Made by a program: the position numbers and the translations under genes. Of a DNA stretch of 64,000 nt, positions 18,931 to 27,384 are shown one piece after another (position 1 is the first letter of the stretch; each line of letters begins with the position of its first letter). Source of the DNA: Limimaricola sp027213785 (GTDB taxonomy: Bacteria; Pseudomonadota; Alphaproteobacteria; Rhodobacterales; Rhodobacteraceae); assembly GCF_050847355.1 (NCBI RefSeq), contig NZ_CP193755.1, positions 1,674,001-1,738,000 on the forward strand, written 5' to 3'. The notes under the pieces are model-generated. The model saw only the letters and a list, made by a program, of their open reading frames with translations, searched no databases and was not told the DNA's origin.

Positions 18931-19407
18931 TCATTCGTCGTCGATCAACATGCTCGGGTCGAAATTGCCCGCAGCCCCCGCCAGTTGCCGCAGGAAGGTG
19001 CCGTTCTGGACGCTGTCCTCGGTGACCCGGCGGGTCAGCGGCACGATGCGGCCATCGCTGAGATCGAAGCGCTCGACATTGCTGACGCCGCCACTGGGAG
19101 CAAAGCTGATCGCGACCACCTCGCGGCTCACCTCCTCGGGGGCGAAGAACCCGTAATGGCGGAACACCGAGCGGATGTAGAAGATGTCGTTCTCGCCGAG
19201 CACCCCGCTGGTGGTCGGCGGACCGGCCTTCTCGATCACCGAGGCGCGGTCCTCGCCGAGCGAGATCGTCGACAGCACCGCCTCGGCCGGCACGTAGCCG
19301 TGGAACCGCTCGGTCGGACTGCAGGCCGCCAGCCCCGCGAGTCCCAGAATGGCTGCGCCGCGGCGAACCCCGCGGCCGGTCCTGTCACGGCCGGTTTCCA
19401 TGCCCAT
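18931..19407 (-). CDS. bamE: Outer membrane protein assembly factor BamE
   Basis: 158 residues. A lipoprotein signal with lipobox LAAC follows GVRRGAAILGLAG. The SmpA/OmlA-type domain is seen in LSTISLGEDRASVIEKAGPP and IFYIRSVFRHYGFFAPEEVS. BamE is a small lipoprotein of the BAM complex that inserts beta-barrels into the outer membrane, which complements lptD and surA elsewhere in the window. I chose the ATG at 19407; 19401 is an alternative. Divergent from yceD. Confidence 0.85.
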   Translation of the reverse strand: MGMETGRDRTGRGVRRGAAILGLAGLAACSPTERFHGYVPAEAVLSTISLGEDRASVIEKAGPPTTSGVLGENDIFYIRSVFRHYGFFAPEEVSREVVAISFAPSGGVSNVERFDLSDGRIVPLTRRVTEDSVQNGTFLRQLAGAAGNFDPSMLIDDE

Positions 19408-19499
19408 CTGCGACTGCCCCTGCTCTTGCCTCAAGCCCTTGCGGCTTCTAAAGCCGCTTACAACAACCCCATGCATATCTTCAAGGAAGGAAGCGGACC

Positions 19500-20063
19500 A
19501 TGGTCGACGCGACCCCTCTCCCGCGACAGGTGATCCGCCTGGGCGATCTGTCGCAGCGCCGCGCCACCGAGATGGTGATCGAACCCGACGCCGCCGGACG
19601 CGCCGCCGTGGCGGAGGCGCTCGATATCCGCGGCGTGCGCAAGCTGCGCTTTCGCGCGCGCCTGTCGCCAGAGGGCCGCGATGGCTGGCGGCTCGATGGC
19701 GATCTCGGCGCCACCGTGGTGCAGGATTGCGTGGTGACGCTCGAACCGGTGGTGACGCGGATCGACGAGACGGTGATGCGGCGCTACCTCGCCGACGTGA
19801 CGGAACCCGAGGGCGCCGAGGTCGAGATGCCCGAGGACGACACGATCGAGCCGCTGCCCTCGGCGCTGGACCTCGCCGCGGTGATGATCGAGGCGCTGGC
19901 GTTGGCGCTGCCCGACTATCCGCGCGCCGAGGGGGCCGGAACCGGTGACGTCAGCGTGACCGAGCCCGGGGCCGAGCCGCTCACCGACGAGGACGTGAAG
20001 CCGTTTTCCGCCCTCAAGGGGCTGCGCGAGCGCCTGAAAGGCGACGAAGACGGCGAGGAATAG
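19500..20063 (+). CDS. yceD: DUF177 (YceD) family protein
   Basis: 187 residues. The DUF177 core is recognisable (LRFRARLSPEGRDGWRLDGD, then VVQDCVVTLEPVVTRIDE, with a conserved Cys). The family is encoded next to rpmF throughout bacteria; in plants a relative is needed for 23S rRNA maturation, so a role in large-subunit assembly is inferred. The SD AAGGAAGG precedes the ATG. rpmF follows after about 207 bases. Confidence 0.88.
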   Translation: MVDATPLPRQVIRLGDLSQRRATEMVIEPDAAGRAAVAEALDIRGVRKLRFRARLSPEGRDGWRLDGDLGATVVQDCVVTLEPVVTRIDETVMRRYLADVTEPEGAEVEMPEDDTIEPLPSALDLAAVMIEALALALPDYPRAEGAGTGDVSVTEPGAEPLTDEDVKPFSALKGLRERLKGDEDGEE

Positions 20064-20270
20064 CACCTTCCTCTTGCTTTTCGCCGCGACCGCAGTATTT
20101 TCGCGGCCTCTTTCCATTCCACGGCTCGACAGCCCGGTTCTTATCGCCTAAGAGCGGCCGGACGTCGCGGGATGGATCCCCTGACCGGGGCCATGCGCCC
20201 ACCCGCCAGCCGGGCCGGACCCGTTCCGCGCCCATTGAGACTAGAGCCAGTATTACTTCGAGGTTGTGAC
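20064..20270 (+). promoter_or_regulatory. Spacer before rpmF with a possible promoter
   Basis: This 207-base gap contains TTGCTT (20074-20079), a 16-base spacer and TATTTT (20096-20101), a modest promoter match that would give rpmF a long 5' leader. I see no gene in it. No L20-type or other known leader fold could be identified by eye. Confidence 0.3.
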
Positions 20271-20477
20271 ATGGCCGTTCCGCAGAACAAGATCTCCAAG
20301 TCGCGCCGCAACCAGCGTCGGGCCCATGACGGCCTGACCGGCGCGAACCCCAATGAATGCCCCAGCTGCGGGGAGCTCAAGCGCCCGCACCACGTCTGCC
20401 CGTCCTGTGGCAACTACGCCGATCGCGAAGTGATCGCGCGTGCCGCCGAGACCGATCTGGACGACGACGCGGCGTAA
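20271..20477 (+). CDS. rpmF: 50S ribosomal protein L32
   Basis: 68 residues starting MAVPQNKISKSRRNQRRAHD, the standard L32 N-terminus. Two CxxC pairs (CPSCGELKRPHHVCPSCG) form the zinc ribbon of the C+ form. The acidic C-terminal tail (ETDLDDDAA) is common in Rhodobacteraceae. Heads the rpmF-plsX-fabH series. Confidence 0.97.
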   Translation: MAVPQNKISKSRRNQRRAHDGLTGANPNECPSCGELKRPHHVCPSCGNYADREVIARAAETDLDDDAA

Positions 20478-20606
20478 GTCCGTGACCGGGCTTTGGCGCG
20501 GGACGGGCATGGTCCCGGACCGCGCCGCCCCTCGGGGCGAGCCCGGATGTCTGCCGCAGCGAGACCGGCGCGCGTCAGACGACCGCGCCCAAGCATCGGG
20601 GCCGCG

Positions 20607-21680
20607 ATGACGGGCTTGTCCCAAGACAGATCCATCACGCTTTCCGTCGACGCCATGGGCGGCGATCAGGGCCCGGCCGTCGTGGCCGCCGGCGTGAAAC
20701 GCTTTCTCCAGTCCGATCCGACCGCGCGCGTGCTGCTGCACGGCCAGCGCGACAAGCTCGAGCCGATCTTCTCGGGCTCGGTTCTGGCCGACCGCCTCGA
20801 GATCATCCATGCCGAGGGCGTGGTCGCGATGACCGACAAGCCCAGCCACGTGATGCGCGGCGGCAAGTCGACCTCGATGTGGTCGGCCGTGGATGCGCTG
20901 CGCGATCGCCGCGCCGATGCCTGCGTGAGCTGCGGCAACACCGGCGCCCTGATGGCGGTGTCGATGATCCGGCTGCGCAAGGCCGAGGGCGTCAACCGCC
21001 CCGCCATCGCCTGCCTCTGGCCCTCGCGCAACCCGCAGGGCTTCAACGTCATGCTCGATGTCGGCGCCGATATCCGCGCCGATCAGGACGACCTGCTCGC
21101 CTATGCGATGATGGGCGCCTCCTATGCGCGCAACGGGCTCGGGCTGGCGCGCCCGCGCGTCGGGCTGCTCAATGTCGGCACCGAGGAACACAAGGGCCGC
21201 GCCGAGCTGAAGGTCGCGGCCGAGATGATCGGCGCCGCCGCCGACAAGGGCGATTTCGACTATGTCGGCTTCGTCGAGGGCGGCGACATCCCCTCGGACC
21301 GGGTCGATGTCATCGTCACCGACGGCTTCACCGGCAATGTCGCCCTGAAGACCGGCGAAGGCACCGCCACGCTGATCTCGGGGCTCATGCGCGAGGCCTT
21401 CCTCTCCTCGATCGCCTCGAAGATCGCGGCGCTGCTGACGCGCGGCGCCATGGCCGGGCTCAAGGCCCGGATCGATCCGCGCCAGGTCAATGGCGGCGTG
21501 TTTCTCGGGCTGGGCGGCCTTGTGGTGAAAAGCCACGGCTCGGCCGATGCCACCGGCGTCTGCGCCGCGCTCAGCCTCGCCGCGCGCCTCGCGCGCTCCG
21601 ATTTTTCCGAACGGCTGGCGCATCGCATCGCCGGCGTCTCGGCCCTGCATCAGGACGCACCCAAGGAGATCAAGGCATGA
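20607..21680 (+). CDS. plsX: Phosphate acyltransferase PlsX
   Basis: 357 residues. PlsX converts acyl-ACP to acyl-phosphate, the donor for PlsY in phospholipid synthesis. Motifs: LSVDAMGGDQGPAVV at the N-terminus, CVSCGNTGALMAVSM, and the C-terminal GGVFLGLGGLVVKSHG. The ATG at 20607 matches the family start; the reading frame is open farther upstream, but that part is low-complexity. The stop overlaps fabH by 4 bases. Confidence 0.95.
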   Translation: MTGLSQDRSITLSVDAMGGDQGPAVVAAGVKRFLQSDPTARVLLHGQRDKLEPIFSGSVLADRLEIIHAEGVVAMTDKPSHVMRGGKSTSMWSAVDALRDRRADACVSCGNTGALMAVSMIRLRKAEGVNRPAIACLWPSRNPQGFNVMLDVGADIRADQDDLLAYAMMGASYARNGLGLARPRVGLLNVGTEEHKGRAELKVAAEMIGAAADKGDFDYVGFVEGGDIPSDRVDVIVTDGFTGNVALKTGEGTATLISGLMREAFLSSIASKIAALLTRGAMAGLKARIDPRQVNGGVFLGLGGLVVKSHGSADATGVCAALSLAARLARSDFSERLAHRIAGVSALHQDAPKEIKA

Positions 21681-22648
21681 CCATTCGCGCGGTCGTCAGG
21701 GGCGTGGGCCACTACCTTCCCGAACGGGTGATGGAGAACGTGGAGTTCGAGGCGCTCGTCGACACCTCCGACGAATGGATCCGCACCCGTTCCGGCATCG
21801 AGAGGCGCCATATCGCCGCCGAAGGCCAGACCACCTCGGATCTCGCCACCCGCGCCGCCCGCGCCGCGCTGGCCGATGCCGGGATCGAGCCCGGGGGGAT
21901 CGACGCGATCATCCTCGCCACCTCGACCCCCGATTTCACCTTCCCCTCCGCCGCGACCATGGTGCAGCGCGAACTGGGCATGACGCATGGCTTCGCCTTC
22001 GACGTCCAGGCGGTCTGCGCCGGTTTCATCTATGCCCTGACCACCGCCAACGCGATGATCCTGACCGGTCAGGCCAAGCGGGTGCTGGTGATCGGCGCCG
22101 AGACCTTCAGCCGGATCATCGACTGGACCGACCGCGCCACCTGCGTGCTGTTCGGCGACGGCGCCGGCGCGCTTGTGCTCGAGGCGGCCGAAGGCGAAGG
22201 GCGGTCCTCGGATCGCGGCATCCTCGCGGCGGATCTTAACTCGGATGGGCGCCACAAGGACATCCTGCACGTCGATGGCGGCGTCTCGACCGGGACCACC
22301 GGCCATCTGCGCATGGAAGGCCGCGAGGTGTTCCGCCACGCGGTCGAGAAGCTGGCCCAGACCGCGCATCTGTCGCTCGAGAAGGCGGGCCTCACCGCCG
22401 AGGACGTCGACTGGGTGGTGCCGCACCAGGCCAATATCCGGATCATCCAGGGCACCGCCAAGAAGCTGGGCCTGCCGATGGACAAGGTGGTGACCACGGT
22501 TCAGGACCACGGCAACACCTCGGCCGCCTCGATTCCGCTGGCGCTCTCGGTCGGGCGCGCCAACGGCCAGATTCGCGAAGGCGACCTCGTGGTCACCGAA
22601 GCGATCGGCGGCGGCCTCGCCTGGGGCTCCGTGGTCCTGCGCTGGTAG
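21677..22648 (+). CDS. fabH: 3-oxoacyl-ACP synthase III
   Basis: 323 residues. FabH condenses acetyl-CoA with malonyl-ACP to start fatty-acid synthesis. The catalytic triad is visible: Cys in FDVQAVCAGFIYAL, His in PHQANIRIIQ and Asn in DHGNTSAASIPLAL. The N-terminal signature DTSDEWIRTRSGIERRHIA is intact. Coupled to plsX through ATGA. Confidence 0.96.
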   Translation: MTIRAVVRGVGHYLPERVMENVEFEALVDTSDEWIRTRSGIERRHIAAEGQTTSDLATRAARAALADAGIEPGGIDAIILATSTPDFTFPSAATMVQRELGMTHGFAFDVQAVCAGFIYALTTANAMILTGQAKRVLVIGAETFSRIIDWTDRATCVLFGDGAGALVLEAAEGEGRSSDRGILAADLNSDGRHKDILHVDGGVSTGTTGHLRMEGREVFRHAVEKLAQTAHLSLEKAGLTAEDVDWVVPHQANIRIIQGTAKKLGLPMDKVVTTVQDHGNTSAASIPLALSVGRANGQIREGDLVVTEAIGGGLAWGSVVLRW

Positions 22649-22690
22649 GCCAGTGTCCGCGCTGCAACTGTGCCATCCATCTTCTTGAGA

Positions 22691-22719
22691 TTGACTTGAA
22701 ATTGCCGCTGCCCTTAAGG
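22691..22719 (+). promoter_or_regulatory. Candidate ihfA promoter
   Basis: TTGACT (22691-22696), a 17-base spacer and TTAAGG (22714-22719), 24 bases before the ihfA ATG. It would allow ihfA expression independent of fabH. Confidence 0.5.
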
Positions 22720-22743
22720 TTGCGACAGAGCAGGGAGATCAAG

Positions 22744-23046
22744 ATGGCGGACAAGACATTGACGCGGATGGATCTCGCCGAGGCTGTGCATGAGGAGCTG
22801 GGACTCTCCCGCAACGACAGCGCCGAGCTGGTCGAGGCGGTATTGGGGCATATCTCCGATGCGCTCGTCGCCGGTGAGCAGGTCAAGATCAGCTCCTTCG
22901 GCACCTTCTCGGTGCGCGACAAGGCGGCGCGGATCGGCCGCAATCCCAAGACCGGTGAAGAGGTGCCGATTCATCCGCGGCGGGTCCTGACCTTCCGCTC
23001 TTCGCACCTGATGAAGGACAAGGTCGCCTCGGGCAACAGAAGCTGA
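22744..23046 (+). CDS. ihfA: Integration host factor subunit alpha
   Basis: 100 residues, a HU/IHF-fold protein that bends DNA as a heterodimer with IhfB (not encoded here). It begins MADKTLTRMDLAEAVHEELG, and the DNA-wedging arm carries RIGRNPKTGEEVPIHPRRVL, the IHF-alpha form. GGGAG precedes the ATG at 22744. The MerR gene follows after 10 bases. Confidence 0.95.
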   Translation: MADKTLTRMDLAEAVHEELGLSRNDSAELVEAVLGHISDALVAGEQVKISSFGTFSVRDKAARIGRNPKTGEEVPIHPRRVLTFRSSHLMKDKVASGNRS

Positions 23047-23056
23047 GGCGGGCCTG

Positions 23057-23620
23057 ATGGCGAAATCGGCTCACGCGTTCCGCACGATCGGCGAGGTGTC
23101 CGAGGCGTTGAATACGCCCGCGCACGTGTTGCGATTCTGGGAAAGCAAATTCGCGCAGGTGCGCCCGGTGAAGCGCGCCGGCGGGCGGCGCTATTACCGC
23201 CCCGAGGATCTCGACCTGCTCGGCGGCATCAAGGCGCTGCTGCACGATCAGGGCATGACCATCAAGGGCGTCCAGAAGCTGCTGCGCGAAAAGGGCGTGC
23301 GTCACGTGGCCGATCAGGGCCGCGATCTGGTCGCCGAACCGGAAGCGCGCAGCGCGCCGGAGCGCCGGACCCGGCCGGATTCGTCGCAGGCCGAGGACGC
23401 GGTCCTCGTGCTCGACCCCGTCACCGATCTGGCGCAGCTGCTGCAACGCCGCAGCGCCCCCCCGGCCCCCGCCGAGACCGCGTCATGCGCGCCGCTGGCG
23501 CTGCTGCACGCCGCCGGACCCGCCTTCCTCGAGACCCGCGCCGCCCGCATCGCACCGCTCGTCGCGCGGCTCGAAAGCCTGCGCGGCCGCATGGTCGCCG
23601 CCCGCGACGGCAAGCGCTGA
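23057..23620 (+). CDS. MerR family transcriptional regulator
   Basis: 187 residues. The N-terminal winged-helix domain is typical (FRTIGEVSEALNTPAHVLRF, WESKFAQVRPVKRAGGRRYY, then LLGGIKALLHDQGMTIKGVQ). The C-terminal part is Ala/Arg-rich and has no recognisable effector domain. There is no MerR-type cysteine array. A MerR gene directly after ihfA is common in alphaproteobacteria; its targets are not known to me. No paired inverted repeat with the 19-base MerR geometry was found next to it. Confidence 0.88.
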   Translation: MAKSAHAFRTIGEVSEALNTPAHVLRFWESKFAQVRPVKRAGGRRYYRPEDLDLLGGIKALLHDQGMTIKGVQKLLREKGVRHVADQGRDLVAEPEARSAPERRTRPDSSQAEDAVLVLDPVTDLAQLLQRRSAPPAPAETASCAPLALLHAAGPAFLETRAARIAPLVARLESLRGRMVAARDGKR

Positions 23621-23686
23621 TCGGGCGAATTTTTTCCGCAAATCGGCTTGCCCCCGCCCGCCAGTTCGGGCATTAGCAGCCTCAGT

Positions 23687-23763
23687 CGGGCTATAGCGCA
23701 GCCTGGTAGCGCGTCCGTCTGGGGGACGGAAGGTCGCAGGTTCGAGTCCTGCTAGCCCGACCA
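23687..23763 (+). tRNA. tRNA-Pro (anticodon GGG)
   Basis: A full cloverleaf can be drawn. Acceptor CGGGCTA pairs with TAGCCCG, the anticodon stem TCCGT/ACGGA encloses the loop CTGGGGG with anticodon GGG, and the T arm is GCAGG-TTCGAGT-CCTGC. The discriminator is A and CCA is encoded. It reads CCC and CCU proline codons. Confidence 0.97.
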
Positions 23764-23823
23764 ATCATGACCGCCCGCCGCTCCAAAGCGGCGGGCGTCG
23801 TCATGTCAGCAGGAGGCTAAAGA

Positions 23824-24900
23824 GTGATCGGAGTTCTGCCCCGTCAGGGCATCGCCCAGCTGATCGAGAGCGGTGCGATCACCGCCAATCAACCCATCGC
23901 TTCCGAGCAGATCCAGCCCGCCAGCCTCGATCTCAGGCTTGGCCGCGTCGCCTATCGGGTGCGCGCCTCCTTCCTCGCCGGCGACGGTCGCAGGGTCGAG
24001 GATCGGCTGGCCGAGTTCGAGATGCATCGCATCGATCTCGACCAGGGCGCGGTGCTGGAAAAGGGCTGCGTCTACGTGGTGCCGCTGATGGAACGGCTCG
24101 CCCTGCCCGACGGCATCCAGGCCGTGGCCAACGCCAAGAGTTCCACGGGCCGGCTCGACCTGCTGACCCGGCTGATCGCCGATGGCGGCACCGAGTTCGA
24201 CCGCATCGCGCCGGGCCATGACGGGCCGCTCTATGCCGAGATCTGCCCGCGCAGCTTCTCGGTGCTGGTGCGCCCGGGGATGCGGCTGAACCAGATCCGG
24301 TTCCGCGCCGGGCAAGCGGTGCTCGACGACGCCGCCCTGACGGCACTGCACGTGCAGGAGCCGCTGGTCGATGGCGAGGCGCTGATCTCCGAGGGTCTGG
24401 GCTTCTCGGTCGATCTCTCGCCCGCCTTGGCCGCCTGCGCGGGCTTTCGCGCCAAGCCCCATGCCGGGGTGATCGATCTCGACCGGATCGGCCATTACGA
24501 CCCGGCCGAGTTCTGGGAGGTGGTGCCCAGCCCGCGCGGCAGCATCATCCTCGACCCCGGTGCCTTCTATATCCTTGTCAGCCGCGAGGCGGTGACCATA
24601 CCGCCAGCCTATGCCGCCGAAATGGCGCCCTACCTCGCCATGGCGGGCGAGTTCCGGGTGCATTACGCGGGCTTCTTCGATCCGGGCTTCGGCCACGCGG
24701 CGGCGCAGGGCAAGGGCTCGCGCGGGGTGCTCGAGGTGCGCTGCCACGAGGCGCCCTTCGTGCTCGAGCACGGGCAGGTGGTGGGCCGTCTGGTCTATGA
24801 GCGGATGGCCGAGATCCCGGACCAGCTCTACGGCGCGGGCATCGCCTCGAACTACCAGGGTCAGGGGCTCAAGCTGTCGAAGCAGTTCCGCGCGCCCTGA
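23824..24900 (+). CDS. dcd: 2'-deoxycytidine 5'-triphosphate deaminase (long, two-domain form)
   Basis: 358 residues, about twice a classical Dcd. The N-terminal half carries the Dcd/dUTPase fold: EQIQPASLDLRLGRVAYRVR and the active-site block KSSTGRLDLLTRLIADGGTE. The C-terminal half repeats a related fold (PHAGVIDLDRIGHYDPAEFW, then GQVVGRLVYERMAE). Long dcd-like proteins are typical of alphaproteobacteria. The deduced role is dCTP to dUTP conversion for thymidylate synthesis. GTG start, preceded by AGGAGG at good distance. Confidence 0.85.
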   Translation: MIGVLPRQGIAQLIESGAITANQPIASEQIQPASLDLRLGRVAYRVRASFLAGDGRRVEDRLAEFEMHRIDLDQGAVLEKGCVYVVPLMERLALPDGIQAVANAKSSTGRLDLLTRLIADGGTEFDRIAPGHDGPLYAEICPRSFSVLVRPGMRLNQIRFRAGQAVLDDAALTALHVQEPLVDGEALISEGLGFSVDLSPALAACAGFRAKPHAGVIDLDRIGHYDPAEFWEVVPSPRGSIILDPGAFYILVSREAVTIPPAYAAEMAPYLAMAGEFRVHYAGFFDPGFGHAAAQGKGSRGVLEVRCHEAPFVLEHGQVVGRLVYERMAEIPDQLYGAGIASNYQGQGLKLSKQFRAP

Positions 24901-24962
24901 CAGCCTCCGGGCGGTCGATGCGAGGCGCGCGTGGCCTGACCCTCGCGCGGGGCCAGCGGCCG

Positions 24963-25595
24963 TCAGGTGCCGAACAGGCTGTCCTGCGCCTCGTCCGCGG
25001 TCCCCTCGTCCTCGCCGCCCGCGCCCGGCGGCGGCCGGTTGTCGAGCAGGCCCGCGGCGCGCAGCTCGCGCAGCCCCGGCAGGTCGCGGGCGCTTTGCAG
25101 GCCGAAATGATCGAGGAAGCCCTCGGTCACCACGAAGGTCACCGGCCGGCCCGGGGTCATCTTGCGCCGCCCCAGTCGCACCCAGCCCATATCGATCAGC
25201 TGGTCGATGGTGCCGCGGCTCACCGTCACGCCGCGCACCTCCTCGATCTCGGCGCGGGTCACCGGCTGGTGATAGGCGATGATCGCCAGCGTCTCGGTGG
25301 CGGCACGGCTGAGCTTGCGGGTTTCGACCGCGTGGCGCTCAAGCAGGTGGCCGAGATCGGCGGCGGTGCGAAACGCCCAGGCATCGCCGGTCCGGCGCAG
25401 CTCGACGCCGCGCCCCTCGTATCGGGCCCGCAGCGCCTCGAGCGCGCCCGCCACGTCGGTGCCCTCCGGCAGCCGCCGCGCCATCTCGGCTGAGGCCAGC
25501 GGCTCGGCGCTGGCGAACAGCATCGCCTCGAGCATCCGCTCGGCCTCTTCACGCGACGGCGCGTCGAACTGGGCGGTCTCGGGGATCTCGGTCAT
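24963..25595 (-). CDS. scpB: Segregation and condensation protein B
   Basis: 210 residues with two winged helices. Family blocks: MLEAMLFASAEPLASAEMAR, LSRAATETLAIIAYHQPVTR, AEIEEVRGVTVSRGTIDQLI and GLQSARDLPGLRELRAAGLL. ScpB with ScpA and SMC forms the bacterial condensin that compacts and segregates chromosomes. The start overlaps the scpA stop by 4 bases. The C-terminal tail is acidic and disordered. Confidence 0.94.
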   Translation of the reverse strand: MTEIPETAQFDAPSREEAERMLEAMLFASAEPLASAEMARRLPEGTDVAGALEALRARYEGRGVELRRTGDAWAFRTAADLGHLLERHAVETRKLSRAATETLAIIAYHQPVTRAEIEEVRGVTVSRGTIDQLIDMGWVRLGRRKMTPGRPVTFVVTEGFLDHFGLQSARDLPGLRELRAAGLLDNRPPPGAGGEDEGTADEAQDSLFGT

Positions 25596-26389
25596 GCGCG
25601 GTCCTTCCGGCGAATCTCGATGGGGGCGAAGCTCTCGCCCTGACGGATCTCGATCCGGCCCTCCTTGGCCAGTTCGAGCGAGGCCGCGAAGGTCGCGGCG
25701 GTGGCGGAGCGGCGGCGCTTGGGCGCGGCGCGCCAATCCTCGGGAAAATAGGCCGAGATGTCGGCCCAGTCGGCGGCCTCGCCGACCATGGCGCGCAGCC
25801 GGTCGAGCGCCTGCTCCATGGTCATCAGGTCGCGCCGGTCCATCACGAAGGGGCGGAACTCGTCGCGCGTCTTGACCCGGGCATAGGCCTGCATGAGGTC
25901 GAGCAGCGAGGCGTGGTGCACGGTCGAGCGATGCACCGTCACCGCCTCGGCGGCGCCGCGCGCGAAGACCTCGCGACCCAGCCGCGGCCGCGCCATCAGC
26001 TGCGCCGAGGCCTCGCGCATTGCCTGCAGCCGCTCCAGCTGGAACGCCAGATGCGCCGCGAGATCCTCGCCCGAGGGCTCCTCGCCCTGCGGGTCGGGCG
26101 GCAGCAGCAGCCGCGACTTCAGGAAGGCGAGCCACGCCGCCATGACGAGGTAATCGGCGGCCAGCTCGATGCGCAGCTCGCGCGCCTTCTCGACGAAGCC
26201 GAGATACTGCTCGGCCAAGGCGAGGATCGAGATCTGCCGCAGATCGACCTTCTGGGTGCGCGACAGCACCAGAAGCAGGTCGAGCGGCCCCTCGAAGCCC
26301 GCCACGTCGACGATCAGCGCCTCGGCGGCGCGGCGCTCCTCGACCGAGGCATGGCCCTGCCGGGCCGCGAAATCCTGCCCGCCATCCAT
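25592..26389 (-). CDS. scpA: Segregation and condensation protein A
   Basis: 265 residues. The kleisin of the SMC complex: the N-terminal block VDVAGFEGPLDLLLVLSRTQ and KVDLRQISILALAEQYLGFV bind the SMC neck, and the C-terminal winged helix ends FAASLELAKEGRIEIRQGES. The ATG at 26389 shares its A with the nagZ stop (TGATG), so re-initiation is likely. nagZ-scpA-scpB is a conserved alphaproteobacterial order. Confidence 0.93.
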   Translation of the reverse strand: MDGGQDFAARQGHASVEERRAAEALIVDVAGFEGPLDLLLVLSRTQKVDLRQISILALAEQYLGFVEKARELRIELAADYLVMAAWLAFLKSRLLLPPDPQGEEPSGEDLAAHLAFQLERLQAMREASAQLMARPRLGREVFARGAAEAVTVHRSTVHHASLLDLMQAYARVKTRDEFRPFVMDRRDLMTMEQALDRLRAMVGEAADWADISAYFPEDWRAAPKRRRSATAATFAASLELAKEGRIEIRQGESFAPIEIRRKDRA

Positions 26390-27384
26390 CAGGCGTCTTC
26401 CCCGGTGAGCGCGCCGAGCTCGTCGCGCAGCGCCTCGAGATCGGCCTCTTCGGGCGCACGGCGCTGCGCCAGCGCCGCCTCGGCACGGCGGATCGTCTCC
26501 GCGCCCATCGCGCCGCAGGCCGCGACCACCGCTTCCATCTCGTCGCGATCGCCGTTGCAATGCAGCACCACGTCGCAGCCCGCCGCGATGCTGGCGGCGG
26601 CGCGCGCGTCGATCTCGCCCGAAAGCGCCTCCATCGACAGGTCGTCGGTCATCACCAGCCCGTCGAAGCCGATCTCCTCGCGGATCATCCGCATCGCCTT
26701 GGACGAGGTGGTGGCGGGCCGCTCGGGGTCGACGGCGTCGAGCACGATATGCGCGGTCATGCCCATCACCATGTCGTTGAGCGCCACGAAGGGCGCGAAG
26801 TCGCGGTCGCGCAGATCGCCAAGCGGCACCGAGACGCGCGGCAGCGCCTTGTGGCTGTCGACGCTGGCGCGGCCATAGCCGGGGATGTGCTTGAGCACCG
26901 GCAGCACGCCGCCCGCGAGAAGCCCGTCGGCGGCGGCGCGGGCGGCGGCGACCACGCCATCGACCGTGTCGCCATAGAGCCGGTTGCGCAGGATGTGATG
27001 CGTCTGCGGCTCCACCAGATCGGCCAGCGGCGCGCAGTTCACGTCGATGCCGACCTCGTGCAGCTCGGCCGCGATCAGCCGATGCCGCAGCCATTGCGCG
27101 CGCAGCGGGTCGCTGGCGCGGCGCATCTGGTCCAGCGCCGGCAGGTAGGCATGCCAATGCGGCGGCCGCATCCGCTGCACGCGCCCGCCCTCCTGATCGA
27201 TCAGGATCGGCGCCTCGCGGCCCACCGCGTCACGCAATTCGGCGGTGAGGCGGCGCAGCTGCGCCGGGTTCTCGACGTTGCGGGCGAAGAGGATGAAGCC
27301 CCACGGATCGGCGTCGCGGAAGAACGCCGCCTCGTCGCGGTCCAGACGCGCGGCTTCGGGGCCGAGAATCGACGCGGAGGTCAT
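26389..27384 (-). CDS. nagZ: Beta-N-acetylhexosaminidase NagZ
   Basis: 331 residues of glycoside hydrolase family 3, cytoplasmic. NagZ removes GlcNAc from anhydromuropeptides in cell-wall recycling. Motifs: LIDQEGGRVQRMRPPHW, KHIPGYGRASVDSHKALPRV with the catalytic His loop, and the nucleophile Asp in LVMTDDLSMEAL. Start overlaps the SPOR-protein stop; stop overlaps scpA. Confidence 0.94.
   Translation of the reverse strand: MTSASILGPEAARLDRDEAAFFRDADPWGFILFARNVENPAQLRRLTAELRDAVGREAPILIDQEGGRVQRMRPPHWHAYLPALDQMRRASDPLRAQWLRHRLIAAELHEVGIDVNCAPLADLVEPQTHHILRNRLYGDTVDGVVAAARAAADGLLAGGVLPVLKHIPGYGRASVDSHKALPRVSVPLGDLRDRDFAPFVALNDMVMGMTAHIVLDAVDPERPATTSSKAMRMIREEIGFDGLVMTDDLSMEALSGEIDARAAASIAAGCDVVLHCNGDRDEMEAVVAACGAMGAETIRRAEAALAQRRAPEEADLEALRDELGALTGEDA

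Noticed and set aside
23621..23823. Integration site at the tRNA-Pro gene
   Set aside because: The gene downstream is a normal housekeeping dcd-like gene, and no direct repeat of the tRNA 3' end, integrase or composition shift was seen.
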